Both the position numbers and the translations under genes were made by a program. A stretch of 64,000 nucleotides of DNA, taken from contig NZ_CP014870.1 of NCBI RefSeq assembly GCF_001661075.1, forward strand, positions 930,001 through 994,000, in the 5' to 3' direction. The first letter of the stretch is position 1. Each line of letters starts with the position of its first letter. Positions 1-11,696 of this stretch are shown here, piece after piece. The DNA comes from Pseudomonas silesiensis (GTDB lineage: Bacteria > Pseudomonadota > Gammaproteobacteria > Pseudomonadales > Pseudomonadaceae). The notes beneath the pieces were generated by a model. It was not told the DNA's origin, made no database searches, and saw nothing but the letters and a program-made list of their open reading frames with translations.

Positions 1-390
1 CCGCAGAGCGCTATCGCGCGGCTGGCGTCGAGGCGCAAGTGCAGCCTTTCATCAAAGACATGGCCCAAGCCTATGGCTGGGCCGACCTGGTGGTATGCCG
101 CGCAGGCGCGCTGACCATCAGTGAACTGGCCGCCGCCGGTCTGCCCTCGATGCTGGTGCCATTGCCCCATGCGATCGACGATCACCAGACCCGCAACGCC
201 GATTATTTGGCCCGGGAAGGCGCTGCTTTCCTGATGCCACAAAGAACGACTGGCGCAGCGGATCTTGCCGCACGCCTGACAGAGGTCCTGATGCAACCAC
301 AACGACTCGCCGACATGGCCACCGCCGCCCGCCGCCTGGCCAAACCCGATGCCACCCGTAACGTGGTCGATACCTGCCTGGAGGTGGCCC

Positions 391-398
<8 letters not shown>
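1..398 (+). CDS. murG: MurG, UDP-GlcNAc:lipid I glycosyltransferase (3' part only)
   Basis: C-terminal 131 residues of MurG, the membrane-associated glycosyltransferase that adds GlcNAc to lipid I to form lipid II, the last cytoplasmic step of peptidoglycan precursor synthesis. The frame is already open at the window edge, so the start lies upstream. The visible part is the donor-binding lobe: [19 protein letters not shown] followed by [10 protein letters not shown], both typical of the UDP-GlcNAc site. It overlaps the murC start by 8 bp, which fits translational coupling in the dcw operon. The family is recognised with high certainty; only the N-terminal half is missing. Confidence 0.96.
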
Positions 399-2840
<2,442 letters not shown>

Positions 2841-2844
2841 GACC

Positions 2845-3714
2845 ATGCAAGGCGCTCAGCTGAGACATCAGCCTCCCGCACCGACCGGCCGCAAGCCGGT
2901 ACCGCGGGGTGCAAGCCGAATGGTGGCCAAAGAGCCGATGTCCGCGCGCCTGCCGAAAGCCAATTTTGCTTTTATCAAAAGCCTGTTCTGGCCGGTGCTG
3001 CTGGTAGCGCTGGGTTTCGGCACCTACGAAGGCGCACAGCGTTTGCTGCCGTACGCCGACCGGCCGATCAGCAAGATCGCGGTGCAGGGCGACTTGAGTT
3101 ACATCAGCCAGCAAGCGGTGCAGCAGCGGATCGCCCCGTTCGTGGCGGCGAGCTTCTTCACCATCGACCTGGCGGGCATGCGCACCGAGCTGGAACAGAT
3201 GCCATGGATTGCCCACGCGGAAGTACGCAGGGTATGGCCGGATCAAGTGGTGATCCGCCTGGAAGAACAACTGCCGGTGGCCCGTTGGGGCGACGAATCG
3301 CTGTTGAACAACCAGGGACAGGCGTTCACCCCGCGTGAACTGGCGAACTACGAACACCTGCCACAGCTGTTCGGCCCACAACGGGCTCAACAGAAAGTGA
3401 TGCAGCAATACCAGGTGCTGAGCCAGATGCTCAGGCCGTTGGGCTTCTCGATTGCACGGCTGGAGTTGCGTGATCGAGGCAGCTGGTTCCTGACCACCGG
3501 CGCAGGCAGCGCGGGTCCGGGGATCGAACTGCTGCTGGGACGCGGCAACCAGGTGGAAAAGATGCGCCGCTTCATTGCCATCTATGACAAGACGCTCAAA
3601 GAACAGATTACGAACATTGCGCGCATCGATCTGCGCTACGCCAACGGCCTCGCTGTTGGCTGGCGGGAACCGGTAGCGCCTACGACAGCCCAACCCGCTG
3701 TCGCGAAGAATTAA
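2845..3714 (+). CDS. ftsQ: FtsQ, cell-division protein
   Basis: Bitopic inner-membrane divisome protein that links early (FtsA/Z) and late (FtsB/L/W/I) division proteins. 289 residues. A basic, proline-rich cytoplasmic tail (about 1-40) is followed by one membrane helix (about 41-60), a POTRA domain starting near [10 protein letters not shown] (about 75) and a periplasmic beta domain. The ATG at 2845 lies 4 bp after the ddlB stop; an in-frame GTG-type start further upstream would run deep into ddlB and is less likely. It keeps its usual place before ftsA. Confidence 0.95.
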   Translation: MQGAQLRHQPPAPTGRKPVPRGASRMVAKEPMSARLPKANFAFIKSLFWPVLLVALGFGTYEGAQRLLPYADRPISKIAVQGDLSYISQQAVQQRIAPFVAASFFTIDLAGMRTELEQMPWIAHAEVRRVWPDQVVIRLEEQLPVARWGDESLLNNQGQAFTPRELANYEHLPQLFGPQRAQQKVMQQYQVLSQMLRPLGFSIARLELRDRGSWFLTTGAGSAGPGIELLLGRGNQVEKMRRFIAIYDKTLKEQITNIARIDLRYANGLAVGWREPVAPTTAQPAVAKN

Positions 3715-3728
3715 GAGAGGCAGGACCC

Positions 3729-4988
3729 ATGGCAAACGTGCAAAGCGGCAAAATGATCGTCGGTCTCGATATCGGCACCTCCAAGGTGGTGGCGCTGGTC
3801 GGCGAGGTCTCGGACGACGGCACGCTGGAAATCGTCGGGATCGGTACCCATCCGTCCCGTGGCCTGAAGAAGGGCGTGGTGGTGAACATCGAGTCCACCG
3901 TGCAGTCGATCCAGCGCGCGATCGAAGAAGCGCAGCTGATGGCCGGTTGCCGGATCCACTCGGCGTTCGTCGGCGTGGCGGGCAATCACATCCGCAGCCT
4001 GAACTCCCACGGCATCGTGGCGATTCGCGATCGCGAAGTCAGCTCCGCCGACCTTGAGCGCGTACTCGACGCCGCCCAGGCTGTGGCGATCCCGGCTGAC
4101 CAGCGCGTGCTGCATACCCTGCCGCAGGATTACGTGATCGATAACCAGGAAGGCGTGCGTGAGCCGCTGGGCATGTCCGGCGTACGCCTGGAAGCCAAGG
4201 TCCACGTGGTCACCTGCGCCGTCAACGCCGCACAGAACATTGAAAAATGCGTGCGTCGCTGCGGCCTGGAAATCGACGACATCATTCTCGAGCAACTGGC
4301 TTCGGCCTACTCGGTGCTGACCGACGACGAGAAAGAGCTGGGCGTGTGCCTGGTGGACATCGGCGGCGGCACCACCGACATCGCGATCTTCACCGAAGGC
4401 GCCATCCGTCACACCGCGGTGATCCCGATTGCGGGCGACCAGGTGACCAACGACATCGCCATGGCGTTGCGCACTCCGACCCAGTACGCCGAAGAAATCA
4501 AGATTCGCTACGCCTGCGCCCTGGCCAAACTGGCCGGTGCCGGCGAAACCATCAAGGTGCCAAGCGTTGGCGACCGTCCACCGCGCGAGCTGTCCCGTCA
4601 GGCCCTGGCCGAAGTGGTCGAGCCGCGTTACGACGAGCTGTTCACGCTGATCCAGGCCGAACTGCGTCGCAGCGGCTACGAAGACCTGATCCCGGCCGGC
4701 ATCGTGCTGACCGGCGGCACCTCGAAAATGGAAGGCGCGGTCGAACTGGCCGAAGAGATCTTCCACATGCCGGTCCGCCTGGGCGTGCCCCATGGCGTCA
4801 AGGGCCTGGACGACGTCGTCCGCAACCCGATCTATTCCACTGGCGTCGGCCTGTTGATGTACGGCCTGCAGAAGCAGTCCGACGGGATATCGTTCTCGGG
4901 CATCAGCAGCCGCGACAGCTACAGCAATGAAGAACCGAAAGTCGCCTTGCTCGATCGCTTCAAGAGCTGGGTACAGGGCAACTTCTAA
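3729..4988 (+). CDS. ftsA: FtsA, actin-like membrane tether of the Z ring
   Basis: Actin-fold ATPase that anchors FtsZ filaments to the inner membrane and recruits the divisome. 419 residues. The phosphate-1 motif is GLDIGTSKVVALVGE near the N terminus, phosphate-2 is VDIGGGTTDIAIF and the adenosine motif is GIVLTGGTSKMEG. The protein ends in an amphipathic stretch (LLDRFKSWVQGNF), the membrane-targeting helix needed for Z-ring attachment. A purine-rich ribosome site (GAGAGGCAGGA) precedes the ATG. It is 14 bp behind ftsQ and 71 bp ahead of ftsZ. Confidence 0.97.
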   Translation: MANVQSGKMIVGLDIGTSKVVALVGEVSDDGTLEIVGIGTHPSRGLKKGVVVNIESTVQSIQRAIEEAQLMAGCRIHSAFVGVAGNHIRSLNSHGIVAIRDREVSSADLERVLDAAQAVAIPADQRVLHTLPQDYVIDNQEGVREPLGMSGVRLEAKVHVVTCAVNAAQNIEKCVRRCGLEIDDIILEQLASAYSVLTDDEKELGVCLVDIGGGTTDIAIFTEGAIRHTAVIPIAGDQVTNDIAMALRTPTQYAEEIKIRYACALAKLAGAGETIKVPSVGDRPPRELSRQALAEVVEPRYDELFTLIQAELRRSGYEDLIPAGIVLTGGTSKMEGAVELAEEIFHMPVRLGVPHGVKGLDDVVRNPIYSTGVGLLMYGLQKQSDGISFSGISSRDSYSNEEPKVALLDRFKSWVQGNF

Positions 4989-5059
4989 AGATGTACCGCA
5001 GCACCGTTGTAGATACAGGCAGTAGGCGCAAAAACTAGAGAAATGAAAGGAGAGGGAAA

Positions 5060-6253
5060 ATGTTCGAACTCGTAGACAACATCCCCGCAAGCCCGGTTAT
5101 AAAAGTTATCGGTGTTGGCGGAGGCGGCGGCAACGCCGTCAACCACATGGTCAAGAGCAACATTGAAGGCGTTGAATTCATCTGCGCCAACACTGATGCC
5201 CAGGCGCTGAAAAGCATCGGCGCGCGGACCATCCTGCAACTGGGCACCGGCGTGACCAAAGGTCTCGGCGCTGGCGCCAACCCTGAAGTAGGTCGTCAGG
5301 CCGCTCTCGAAGACCGTGAGCGCATTGCCGAGGTCCTGCAGGGTACCAACATGGTGTTCATCACCACTGGCATGGGCGGCGGTACCGGTACCGGTGCTGC
5401 GCCGATCATTGCCGAAGTGGCCAAGGAAATGGGGATCCTCACCGTTGCGGTGGTGACCCGTCCGTTCCCGTTCGAAGGCCGCAAGCGCATGCAGATCGCC
5501 GACGAAGGTATCCGTCTGCTGTCTGAAAGCGTCGACTCGTTGATCACCATCCCCAACGAGAAGCTGCTGACCATCCTCGGCAAGGACGCAAGCCTCTTGT
5601 CGGCTTTCGCCAAGGCCGACGATGTACTGGCCGGTGCCGTTCGCGGTATCTCCGACATCATCAAGCGTCCGGGCATGATCAACGTCGACTTTGCCGACGT
5701 CCGTACCGTGATGAGCGAAATGGGCATGGCAATGATGGGCACTGGCTGCGCCAGCGGTCCGAACCGTGCACGCGAGGCCACCGAAGCGGCCATTCGCAAC
5801 CCGTTGCTCGAAGACGTTAACCTGCAAGGTGCACGCGGCATCCTGGTGAACATCACCGCCGGTCCTGACCTGTCCCTGGGTGAGTACTCCGACGTGGGTA
5901 GCATCATCGAAGCCTTCGCTTCCGAGCACGCGATGGTCAAGGTCGGTACCGTTATCGATCCGGACATGCGCGACGAGCTGCACGTGACTGTGGTTGCCAC
6001 AGGTCTGGGCGCGAAAATCGAGAAGGCTGTGAAGCTCATCGATAACACCGTGCATACCTCCATGGCTTCCCAGCCACAACAACAAGCCCCTGCACGCCAG
6101 GAACAGCCAGCGGTAAACTACCGTGATCTGGACCGTCCGACCGTCATGCGCAACCAGGCTCAGGCCGGTGCTGCGGCTGCCGCGAAGATGAATCCGCAAG
6201 ACGACCTGGACTACCTGGACATTCCGGCTTTCCTGCGTCGTCAGGCCGATTGA
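5060..6253 (+). CDS. ftsZ: FtsZ, tubulin-like division GTPase
   Basis: GTPase that polymerises into the Z ring at mid-cell. 397 residues. The N-terminal GVGGGGGNAVNHM run, the tubulin signature GGGTGTG at about residues 106-112, and the T7 loop region with NVDFADVRTVM are intact. After a variable glutamine/alanine-rich linker (about 335-375) the protein ends with the conserved peptide LDIPAFLRRQAD, which binds FtsA and other partners. A strong ribosome site AAAGGAGAG lies just before the ATG. The 71-bp gap from ftsA leaves room for a separate promoter, but none is clear by eye. Confidence 0.98.
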   Translation: MFELVDNIPASPVIKVIGVGGGGGNAVNHMVKSNIEGVEFICANTDAQALKSIGARTILQLGTGVTKGLGAGANPEVGRQAALEDRERIAEVLQGTNMVFITTGMGGGTGTGAAPIIAEVAKEMGILTVAVVTRPFPFEGRKRMQIADEGIRLLSESVDSLITIPNEKLLTILGKDASLLSAFAKADDVLAGAVRGISDIIKRPGMINVDFADVRTVMSEMGMAMMGTGCASGPNRAREATEAAIRNPLLEDVNLQGARGILVNITAGPDLSLGEYSDVGSIIEAFASEHAMVKVGTVIDPDMRDELHVTVVATGLGAKIEKAVKLIDNTVHTSMASQPQQQAPARQEQPAVNYRDLDRPTVMRNQAQAGAAAAAKMNPQDDLDYLDIPAFLRRQAD

Positions 6254-6280
6254 TGGAATGTATCAGGGCTATGAAGGTGA

Positions 6281-6313
6281 TTGGTGTTCAGCAAAGGCGT
6301 GGTCTGCTATTAT
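6281..6313 (+). promoter_or_regulatory. Possible extended -10 promoter for lpxC
   Basis: In the 112-bp ftsZ-lpxC gap, TATTAT at 6308-6313 is preceded by TG one base upstream (TG-C-TATTAT), an extended -10. The upstream -35 is poor: TTCAGC with a 15-bp spacer, or TTGGTG with a 21-bp spacer. It would give a leader of roughly 45 nt. This is seen by eye only; read-through from ftsZ is also possible. Confidence 0.3.
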
Positions 6314-6329
6314 CGCCAGCCTTTGTTGA

Positions 6330-7277
<948 letters not shown>

Positions 7278-7300
7278 GCAAAAAACCTCTCTAGTTTTTC

Positions 7301-7327
7301 AAGGCTGCCTTCGGGTGGCCTTTTTTT
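7301..7327 (+). terminator. Intrinsic terminator of the dcw/lpxC operon
   Basis: AAGGCTGCC, a TTCG tetraloop and GGTGGCCTT form a 9-bp stem with two G-U pairs, followed by a run of T. It lies 24 bp past the lpxC stop and separates the operon from the convergent diguanylate cyclase gene. Confidence 0.85.
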
Positions 7328-7382
7328 ATGCCCCGAATTGGCGGTGATCCGACGATGGGCCCCGTCGCCACCGCATCATTTC

Positions 7383-8879
7383 TCAGCCGGACGAAACCAC
7401 CCGATTACGCCCACTTTCCTTGGCCTGATACAACGCCTTGTCCGCGGCAAACAGCAATTGCTCCAGGCTGAAGTCGCTCTTCGTGGTCCAGGTGCTGATA
7501 CCAATACTGACAGTCATTGGAAACTCCGCATCCCCCGTCAACGGCAATTGCTCGACCGAACAACGGATGTGTTCGGCAATCTGCTGCGCACCCTGGCTAT
7601 CGGTTTCGGCGAGAATCACCGAAAACTCCTCGCCACCATAACGGGCGACCAGATCAGCCGGCCGTCGGACATGGGCGCTGATGACCTTCGCCAGTGACCG
7701 CAACGCATCATCGCCACCCTGATGTCCGTGGCGATCGTTGAAGTCCTTGAAATGGTCGGCATCGATCATCAGCAGCGACAACGGCATGCCTGAGCGCTGG
7801 GCGCGAAACCACTCATGGCGCAGCACTTGATCCAGGGTTCGGCGGTTGGCCAGACCAGTCAAGGCGTCCGTGGCCGCCAATTGCGCAAGCTCCTGCTCGG
7901 CATTACGTCGCAGGCGCAATTCCCGGCTGAACAACCAGGTCAGCCAGAGCAGGCTCACGCATAGTGCCAAGGTCGCCAGACTGACCACCAGCGCCGTGCG
8001 TTTCCACGACGCATAGACTTCGTCGCTGGACAGGGCAACGATGACGATCAACGGCAAGTCGCCTACCTTGGAAAACGTGTACAGGCGTTTATCCTGGTAG
8101 AGGCTTGAAGTGCCGGTGAAGCTGCCGTTGCCTTCTTTGACGATACGCTGGAAGTTGGGGCGGTTGCTGAAGTCCTTGCCGATCAGCTCCTCGGCCGGAC
8201 GCGGTTGCAGGGCCAGGAGAATACCGTCCTTGCTGATCAGGGTGACGGTACTGTCGCGACCGATGTTCAAACTGTTGAACAACTGATCGAAGTAGTTCAA
8301 CCGCATGGCGGCTTCGGCCACGCCGAGGAATTCGCCGTGGGGGCCACTGATACGGCGGCTGAAACTGATACGCCATTCATTGTCTGCCTCTGCAGACTTG
8401 AACGGGCGGCTGATGAACATCCCCGGGGTCCGGTCATTCACATGGGACTGGAAGTATTCACGGTCGGCAAAGTTGCCCTTTCTGGGTTGCACCGAGGCCG
8501 AATCGGCAATCACGTCGCCCTGGTTATCGAGCAACAAAATGTCGCCTTTGTAGGGCGCAGCCGTGGCGCGGTCGAACAGGGCCAGGTGGCGGATAAGCGG
8601 GGATACGGATTTGAGGTCTTCACGCTGCGAGGCGGCAATCAAACCCAACAACGACAGATCGTAGAGTTGTATGTTGCGCAGGACGTCGGCGTCGATCAAT
8701 TGCACGATATTGGACGCTGCGCGAGTGGCCGACAACTCGGCGTTGGCGCGTTCACGGATCAGCAGGAAGGCGACCATGCTCAGTATGGCAATCACCAACA
8801 GCAAACTGCCGAGGGTCAGAAGCCGTTCCGGTCGTGTCGAACGGATCGGGTGGTGAGGTATCGCACGGCGCACACTCAT
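7383..8879 (-). CDS. Membrane-bound diguanylate cyclase (dCache-GGDEF)
   Basis: Predicted c-di-GMP synthase with a periplasmic sensor. 498 residues. One membrane helix (about 20-42) is followed by a long periplasmic dCache-type sensor region (about 45-285, with the RSFKSAE-like and PNFQRIVKEG segments typical of the family), a second helix (about 290-315) and a C-terminal GGDEF domain (about 335-498). The active site reads GGEEF (415-419), so the enzyme should be active. RPAD at 406-409, five residues upstream, is a good product-inhibition I-site. The ligand is unknown. In PAO1 the gene after lpxC is a DUF721 protein, so this gene marks a change in local gene order. Confidence 0.92.
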   Translation of the reverse strand: MSVRRAIPHHPIRSTRPERLLTLGSLLLVIAILSMVAFLLIRERANAELSATRAASNIVQLIDADVLRNIQLYDLSLLGLIAASQREDLKSVSPLIRHLALFDRATAAPYKGDILLLDNQGDVIADSASVQPRKGNFADREYFQSHVNDRTPGMFISRPFKSAEADNEWRISFSRRISGPHGEFLGVAEAAMRLNYFDQLFNSLNIGRDSTVTLISKDGILLALQPRPAEELIGKDFSNRPNFQRIVKEGNGSFTGTSSLYQDKRLYTFSKVGDLPLIVIVALSSDEVYASWKRTALVVSLATLALCVSLLWLTWLFSRELRLRRNAEQELAQLAATDALTGLANRRTLDQVLRHEWFRAQRSGMPLSLLMIDADHFKDFNDRHGHQGGDDALRSLAKVISAHVRRPADLVARYGGEEFSVILAETDSQGAQQIAEHIRCSVEQLPLTGDAEFPMTVSIGISTWTTKSDFSLEQLLFAADKALYQAKESGRNRVVSSG

Positions 8880-8990
8880 GGTTCTGACTTCTACTGATAA
8901 GGCGATAAGAAACTGCTGGTGCGAGCGTCGGTGCCGCGCGCCGGAGACCGGTAGCGTTTACAGCGCCTGTATAAATCCGAAGCAAAAAAA

Positions 8991-9017
8991 AGGCCAGCAA
9001 AACATGCTGGCCTTTTT
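8991..9017 (-). terminator. Bidirectional intrinsic terminator
   Basis: AGGCCAGCA / TGCTGGCCT pair perfectly around a 5-nt loop, with a T run on both strands (8983-8990 for the minus strand, 9013-9017 for the plus strand). It lies downstream of the small secreted protein gene and upstream of the diguanylate cyclase gene. It is the second of two terminators here; the 309-bp gap 8880-9188 holds these two hairpins and otherwise only the cyclase upstream region. Confidence 0.8.
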
Positions 9018-9093
9018 GTAGCCTGAGTCAGGTAAAGGTAAACCGGTCGTCGCGGATCACTCGGTTATCGTTGCAGCAAGTGCAACGAACGGC

Positions 9094-9122
9094 AAAAAAA
9101 AAGCCGCTGATAGCAGCGGCTT
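9094..9122 (-). terminator. Intrinsic terminator of the small secreted protein gene
   Basis: On the minus strand, AAGCCGCTG - CTAT - CAGCGGCTT forms a perfect 9-bp stem followed by a T run (complement of the A run at 9094-9100). It lies 66 bp past the stop of the gene at 9189-9413 and is backed up by a second hairpin at 8991-9017. Confidence 0.85.
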
Positions 9123-9188
9123 GAAGACAACGTTTCACAGGTAAGAGCCAATGAAAGTGTCGAGGGAAACAGAGTGTTTTTTAACAAT

Positions 9189-9413
9189 TCAGCTGTCTTT
9201 CTCCAGGCCGGTCTGGGCCCGATTGGTCGACGCCTGAGGGGCTTGCGCGGCATTCTGAGCCTTGGCCGTCATTTCGCTCTGATACTCTTCGAACGCTGCA
9301 GCCCGTGCGTTGTTTTGCGCGGCGAAAGTCTGCGACTCTTCAGCCATGGCGACCGGAGACAGGAACAACGAGGACAAAACGAAAGCGCTGGCAATACCCA
9401 TTGTGTTGGACAT
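9189..9413 (-). CDS. Small secreted protein, unknown function
   Basis: 74 residues. I do not recognise a family. The N terminus (MSNTMGIASAFVLSSLFLSPVAMA) is a clear Sec signal peptide with a likely cut after AMA, leaving a mature protein of about 50 residues rich in Ala, Gln and Glu (AAQNNARAAAFEEYQSEMTA) that should be one helix or disordered, with no cysteine. The ATG at 9413 was chosen because it opens the signal peptide and has AAGAAGG in front of it; the longer frame upstream codes no plausible N terminus. It is monocistronic with two terminators behind it, which suggests strong expression. Likely periplasmic. Confidence 0.7.
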   Translation of the reverse strand: MSNTMGIASAFVLSSLFLSPVAMAEESQTFAAQNNARAAAFEEYQSEMTAKAQNAAQAPQASTNRAQTGLEKDS

Positions 9414-9529
9414 CTTTAAAACCTTCTTGCTTGGCAAGTGCTGTTTGGTGCGGCAAAGATAAGGCGCAATGAGGCGGGGAAAAAGAGCGGATTCATGAAA
9501 GGACTGTTGCGTAAAATACAAGGATCGAC

Positions 9530-9645
9530 TGTAGGAGCCGGCTTGTCGGCGATGGGCGTGAACGATAACGCTTGAAGCCTGACACCCCCGTGGCGCTCTC
9601 AGGTTCTTCGTCGGAACGCCGCCCGGAGCAAGCTCGCTCCTACAG
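9530..9645. repeat. REPIN (two inverted REP arms)
   Basis: Left arm TGTAGGAGCCGGCTTG and right arm CAAGCTCGCTCCTACA are inverted around about 80 bp. The inner part contains GAACGATAACGC, which recurs in the REPINs at 16100 and 46302. It lies downstream of the sensor kinase gene. Confidence 0.8.
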
Positions 9646-9655
9646 GGGGGGGCGG

Positions 9656-11020
9656 TCAGACCGGCAAGTGGATGCCGAAGATATTCATGCCGTGATCACT
9701 GCGCACGAACACGTCCCCGCCATGCATCAGTGCAATTGCCTTGACGATCGCCAGTCCCAGGCCGTGGTTGTTGCCACTGTTGCTGCGCGAAGCATCGACC
9801 CGATAGAAACGCTCGAACAGTCGCGGCAGATGCTCGCTGGCAATCGGCGATCCCGGGTTCGCGACACCGATGCTCACCTGATGCTCCTCGGCCTCGATGC
9901 GCACCTGAATCACTTGCCCGGGCTCGGTGTGCTGCACGGCATTGCTCAGCAGATTGATCAATGCCCGGCGCAGATGCGCGATTTCGATCCGCACTTGGGC
10001 ATCGCCACTGACCTGCACCTGGACCTGGGCGTCTTCGAGGATGAAATCCAGGTATTCCAGGGTCGTTGCCACTTCATCCGCCAGGGAGGTGGAGGTCAGC
10101 TTGGTGGCCTTGCTGCCCTGGTCGGCGCTGGCGAGAAACAGCATGTCATTGATGATCGAACGCAACCGTTCAAGCTCTTCGAGGTTCGATTGCAGCACTT
10201 CGAAGTAGTGTTCGGCGGAACGGCCACGGGTCAGTGCCACCTGGGTCTGGCCGATCAGGTTGGTCAGCGGCGAGCGCAGTTCGTGGGCCACGTCGGCGTT
10301 GAATGATTCCAGGCGTGAATAGGCCTGTTCGACGCGTTCGAGGGTGGAGTTGAACGAGTTGACGAACTGATTGAGCTCCGGCGGCAGTGAGGCCAGCCGC
10401 AACCGCCCGGAACGCAATGGCGGGGCCAGGCGCTGGGCTTCCTGAGACAGCTTGATCAGGGGCTTGAGGCCGATCCGCGCCACCCAATAACCAAGTGCCG
10501 AAGCCAGTAACACCCCGATGATCGCCAGGCTGATCAGGGCGATCAACAAGTGGTGCTGTGTCTGCAAAAACGTTTCGGTGTCGATGCCGATCATGAAGCG
10601 CAGTGGCGGTCGCTGATCCTTGGCGGGGAACTGGCTGACCAGCACCTTCAATGGATAAGGCTGATCCGGCAAATTAAGGTCGCGCATGCCCAGCGGCCCC
10701 AGGGCAAAGGCGCGAATCTGCGGCGTCAGGTTGCCGTATTCGTAGTGGGGGTCGCCGCTGATGATCCAGAACCTGATGCGCTTGTCTTCTTCACCCAGCA
10801 GCTTGAGCTTGTTGTTGATCTTCACCCAATGCTCCGGCGTGCCGTACCGGCCGACGGTGGATTCGAGCACGCTGTAGCGCGCGTCCAGCTCGGCTTCGGG
10901 CAACAGGCCCAGGCCTTTGTCGACCTGCTGGTACAGGGCCCAGCCGATCAACAGAAACACCAGCAGCGCCACCAGCGTAAACATCCCGCTCAAGCGCAGG
11001 GCAATGCTGTTACTGGACAC
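9656..11020 (-). CDS. CopS/IrlS-type sensor histidine kinase
   Basis: Inner-membrane sensor kinase, partner of the response regulator encoded just upstream. 454 residues from the GTG at 11020, chosen because GGAG lies 7 nt ahead; a second GTG is one codon upstream. Two membrane helices (about 10-30 and 165-190) flank a periplasmic sensor domain. HAMP is followed by the H-box VAHELRSPLTNL, N-box LINLLSNAVQH and G-box GLGLAIVKAI. It belongs to the heavy-metal sensor kinase family, but neighbours suggest it controls the RND pump in the same operon. It overlaps the regulator gene by 11 bp. The signal cannot be read from sequence. Confidence 0.88.
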   Translation of the reverse strand: MSSNSIALRLSGMFTLVALLVFLLIGWALYQQVDKGLGLLPEAELDARYSVLESTVGRYGTPEHWVKINNKLKLLGEEDKRIRFWIISGDPHYEYGNLTPQIRAFALGPLGMRDLNLPDQPYPLKVLVSQFPAKDQRPPLRFMIGIDTETFLQTQHHLLIALISLAIIGVLLASALGYWVARIGLKPLIKLSQEAQRLAPPLRSGRLRLASLPPELNQFVNSFNSTLERVEQAYSRLESFNADVAHELRSPLTNLIGQTQVALTRGRSAEHYFEVLQSNLEELERLRSIINDMLFLASADQGSKATKLTSTSLADEVATTLEYLDFILEDAQVQVQVSGDAQVRIEIAHLRRALINLLSNAVQHTEPGQVIQVRIEAEEHQVSIGVANPGSPIASEHLPRLFERFYRVDASRSNSGNNHGLGLAIVKAIALMHGGDVFVRSDHGMNIFGIHLPV

Positions 11021-11687
11021 CACGGCTCTCCAGCACATAACCCATGCCACGGATGGTGTGCAGCAGTTTCTCTTCGAACGGTCCGTCGAGCTTGGCTCGC
11101 AGGCGTTTGATCGCGACTTCGACCACGTTGGCGTCGCTGTCGAAATTGATGTCCCAGACCATTTCGGCAATGGCGGTTTTCGAGAGGATTTCACCTTGTC
11201 GACGGGCCAGCACACTGAGCAGCGAGAACTCCTTGGCCGTCAGATCCAGGCGGATGCCGGCGCGGGTGGCCTTGCGGCTGATCAAATCGATCCACAGGTC
11301 GGCGATGCTCACCTGCACCGGTTCATGGCCGCCGCTGCGGCGGGTCAAGGCTTGCAGGCGCGCCACCAGCTCCAGGAAGGAAAACGGTTTGCCGAGGTAA
11401 TCGTCGGCGCCGTCGCGCAGGCCTCTGATGCGATCTTCCACACGCTCCCGGGCGGTGAGCATGATCACCGGGGTTTGCTTGCGCGCACGCAACGCGCGCA
11501 GTACGCCGAAGCCGTCGAGGCCCGGCAGCATGACGTCGAGGACGATGACCGCGTAGTCGCTTTCCAGCGCCAGGTGCAATCCGCCGACGCCGTCGCGCGC
11601 CAGGTCCACGGTGTACCCCTGTTCCGTCAGGCCGCGATGCAGATAGTCCGCGGTTTTTTCCTCGTCTTCGATAATCAGAACGCGCAT
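11010..11687 (-). CDS. OmpR/CopR-type response regulator
   Basis: DNA-binding response regulator, 225 residues. The receiver domain has the acidic pair in LIIEDEE, phospho-acceptor Asp51 in VIVLDVMLPGLDG and the conserved Lys in LGKPFSFLEL. A C-terminal winged helix (about 125-222) with NVVEVAIKRLRAKLD is of the OmpR/PhoB class. It starts 9 bp after the stop of the RND pump gene and overlaps the kinase gene, so pump, regulator and kinase form one transcription unit. Probable autoregulation of the pump operon is inference. Confidence 0.9.
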   Translation of the reverse strand: MRVLIIEDEEKTADYLHRGLTEQGYTVDLARDGVGGLHLALESDYAVIVLDVMLPGLDGFGVLRALRARKQTPVIMLTARERVEDRIRGLRDGADDYLGKPFSFLELVARLQALTRRSGGHEPVQVSIADLWIDLISRKATRAGIRLDLTAKEFSLLSVLARRQGEILSKTAIAEMVWDINFDSDANVVEVAIKRLRAKLDGPFEEKLLHTIRGMGYVLESRGVQ

Positions 11688-11696
11688 GACCCTGCC

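Noticed and set aside
7345..7370. Second terminator for the diguanylate cyclase (CGACG ... CGTCG)
   Set aside because: The stem is short and has no T run on the minus strand.
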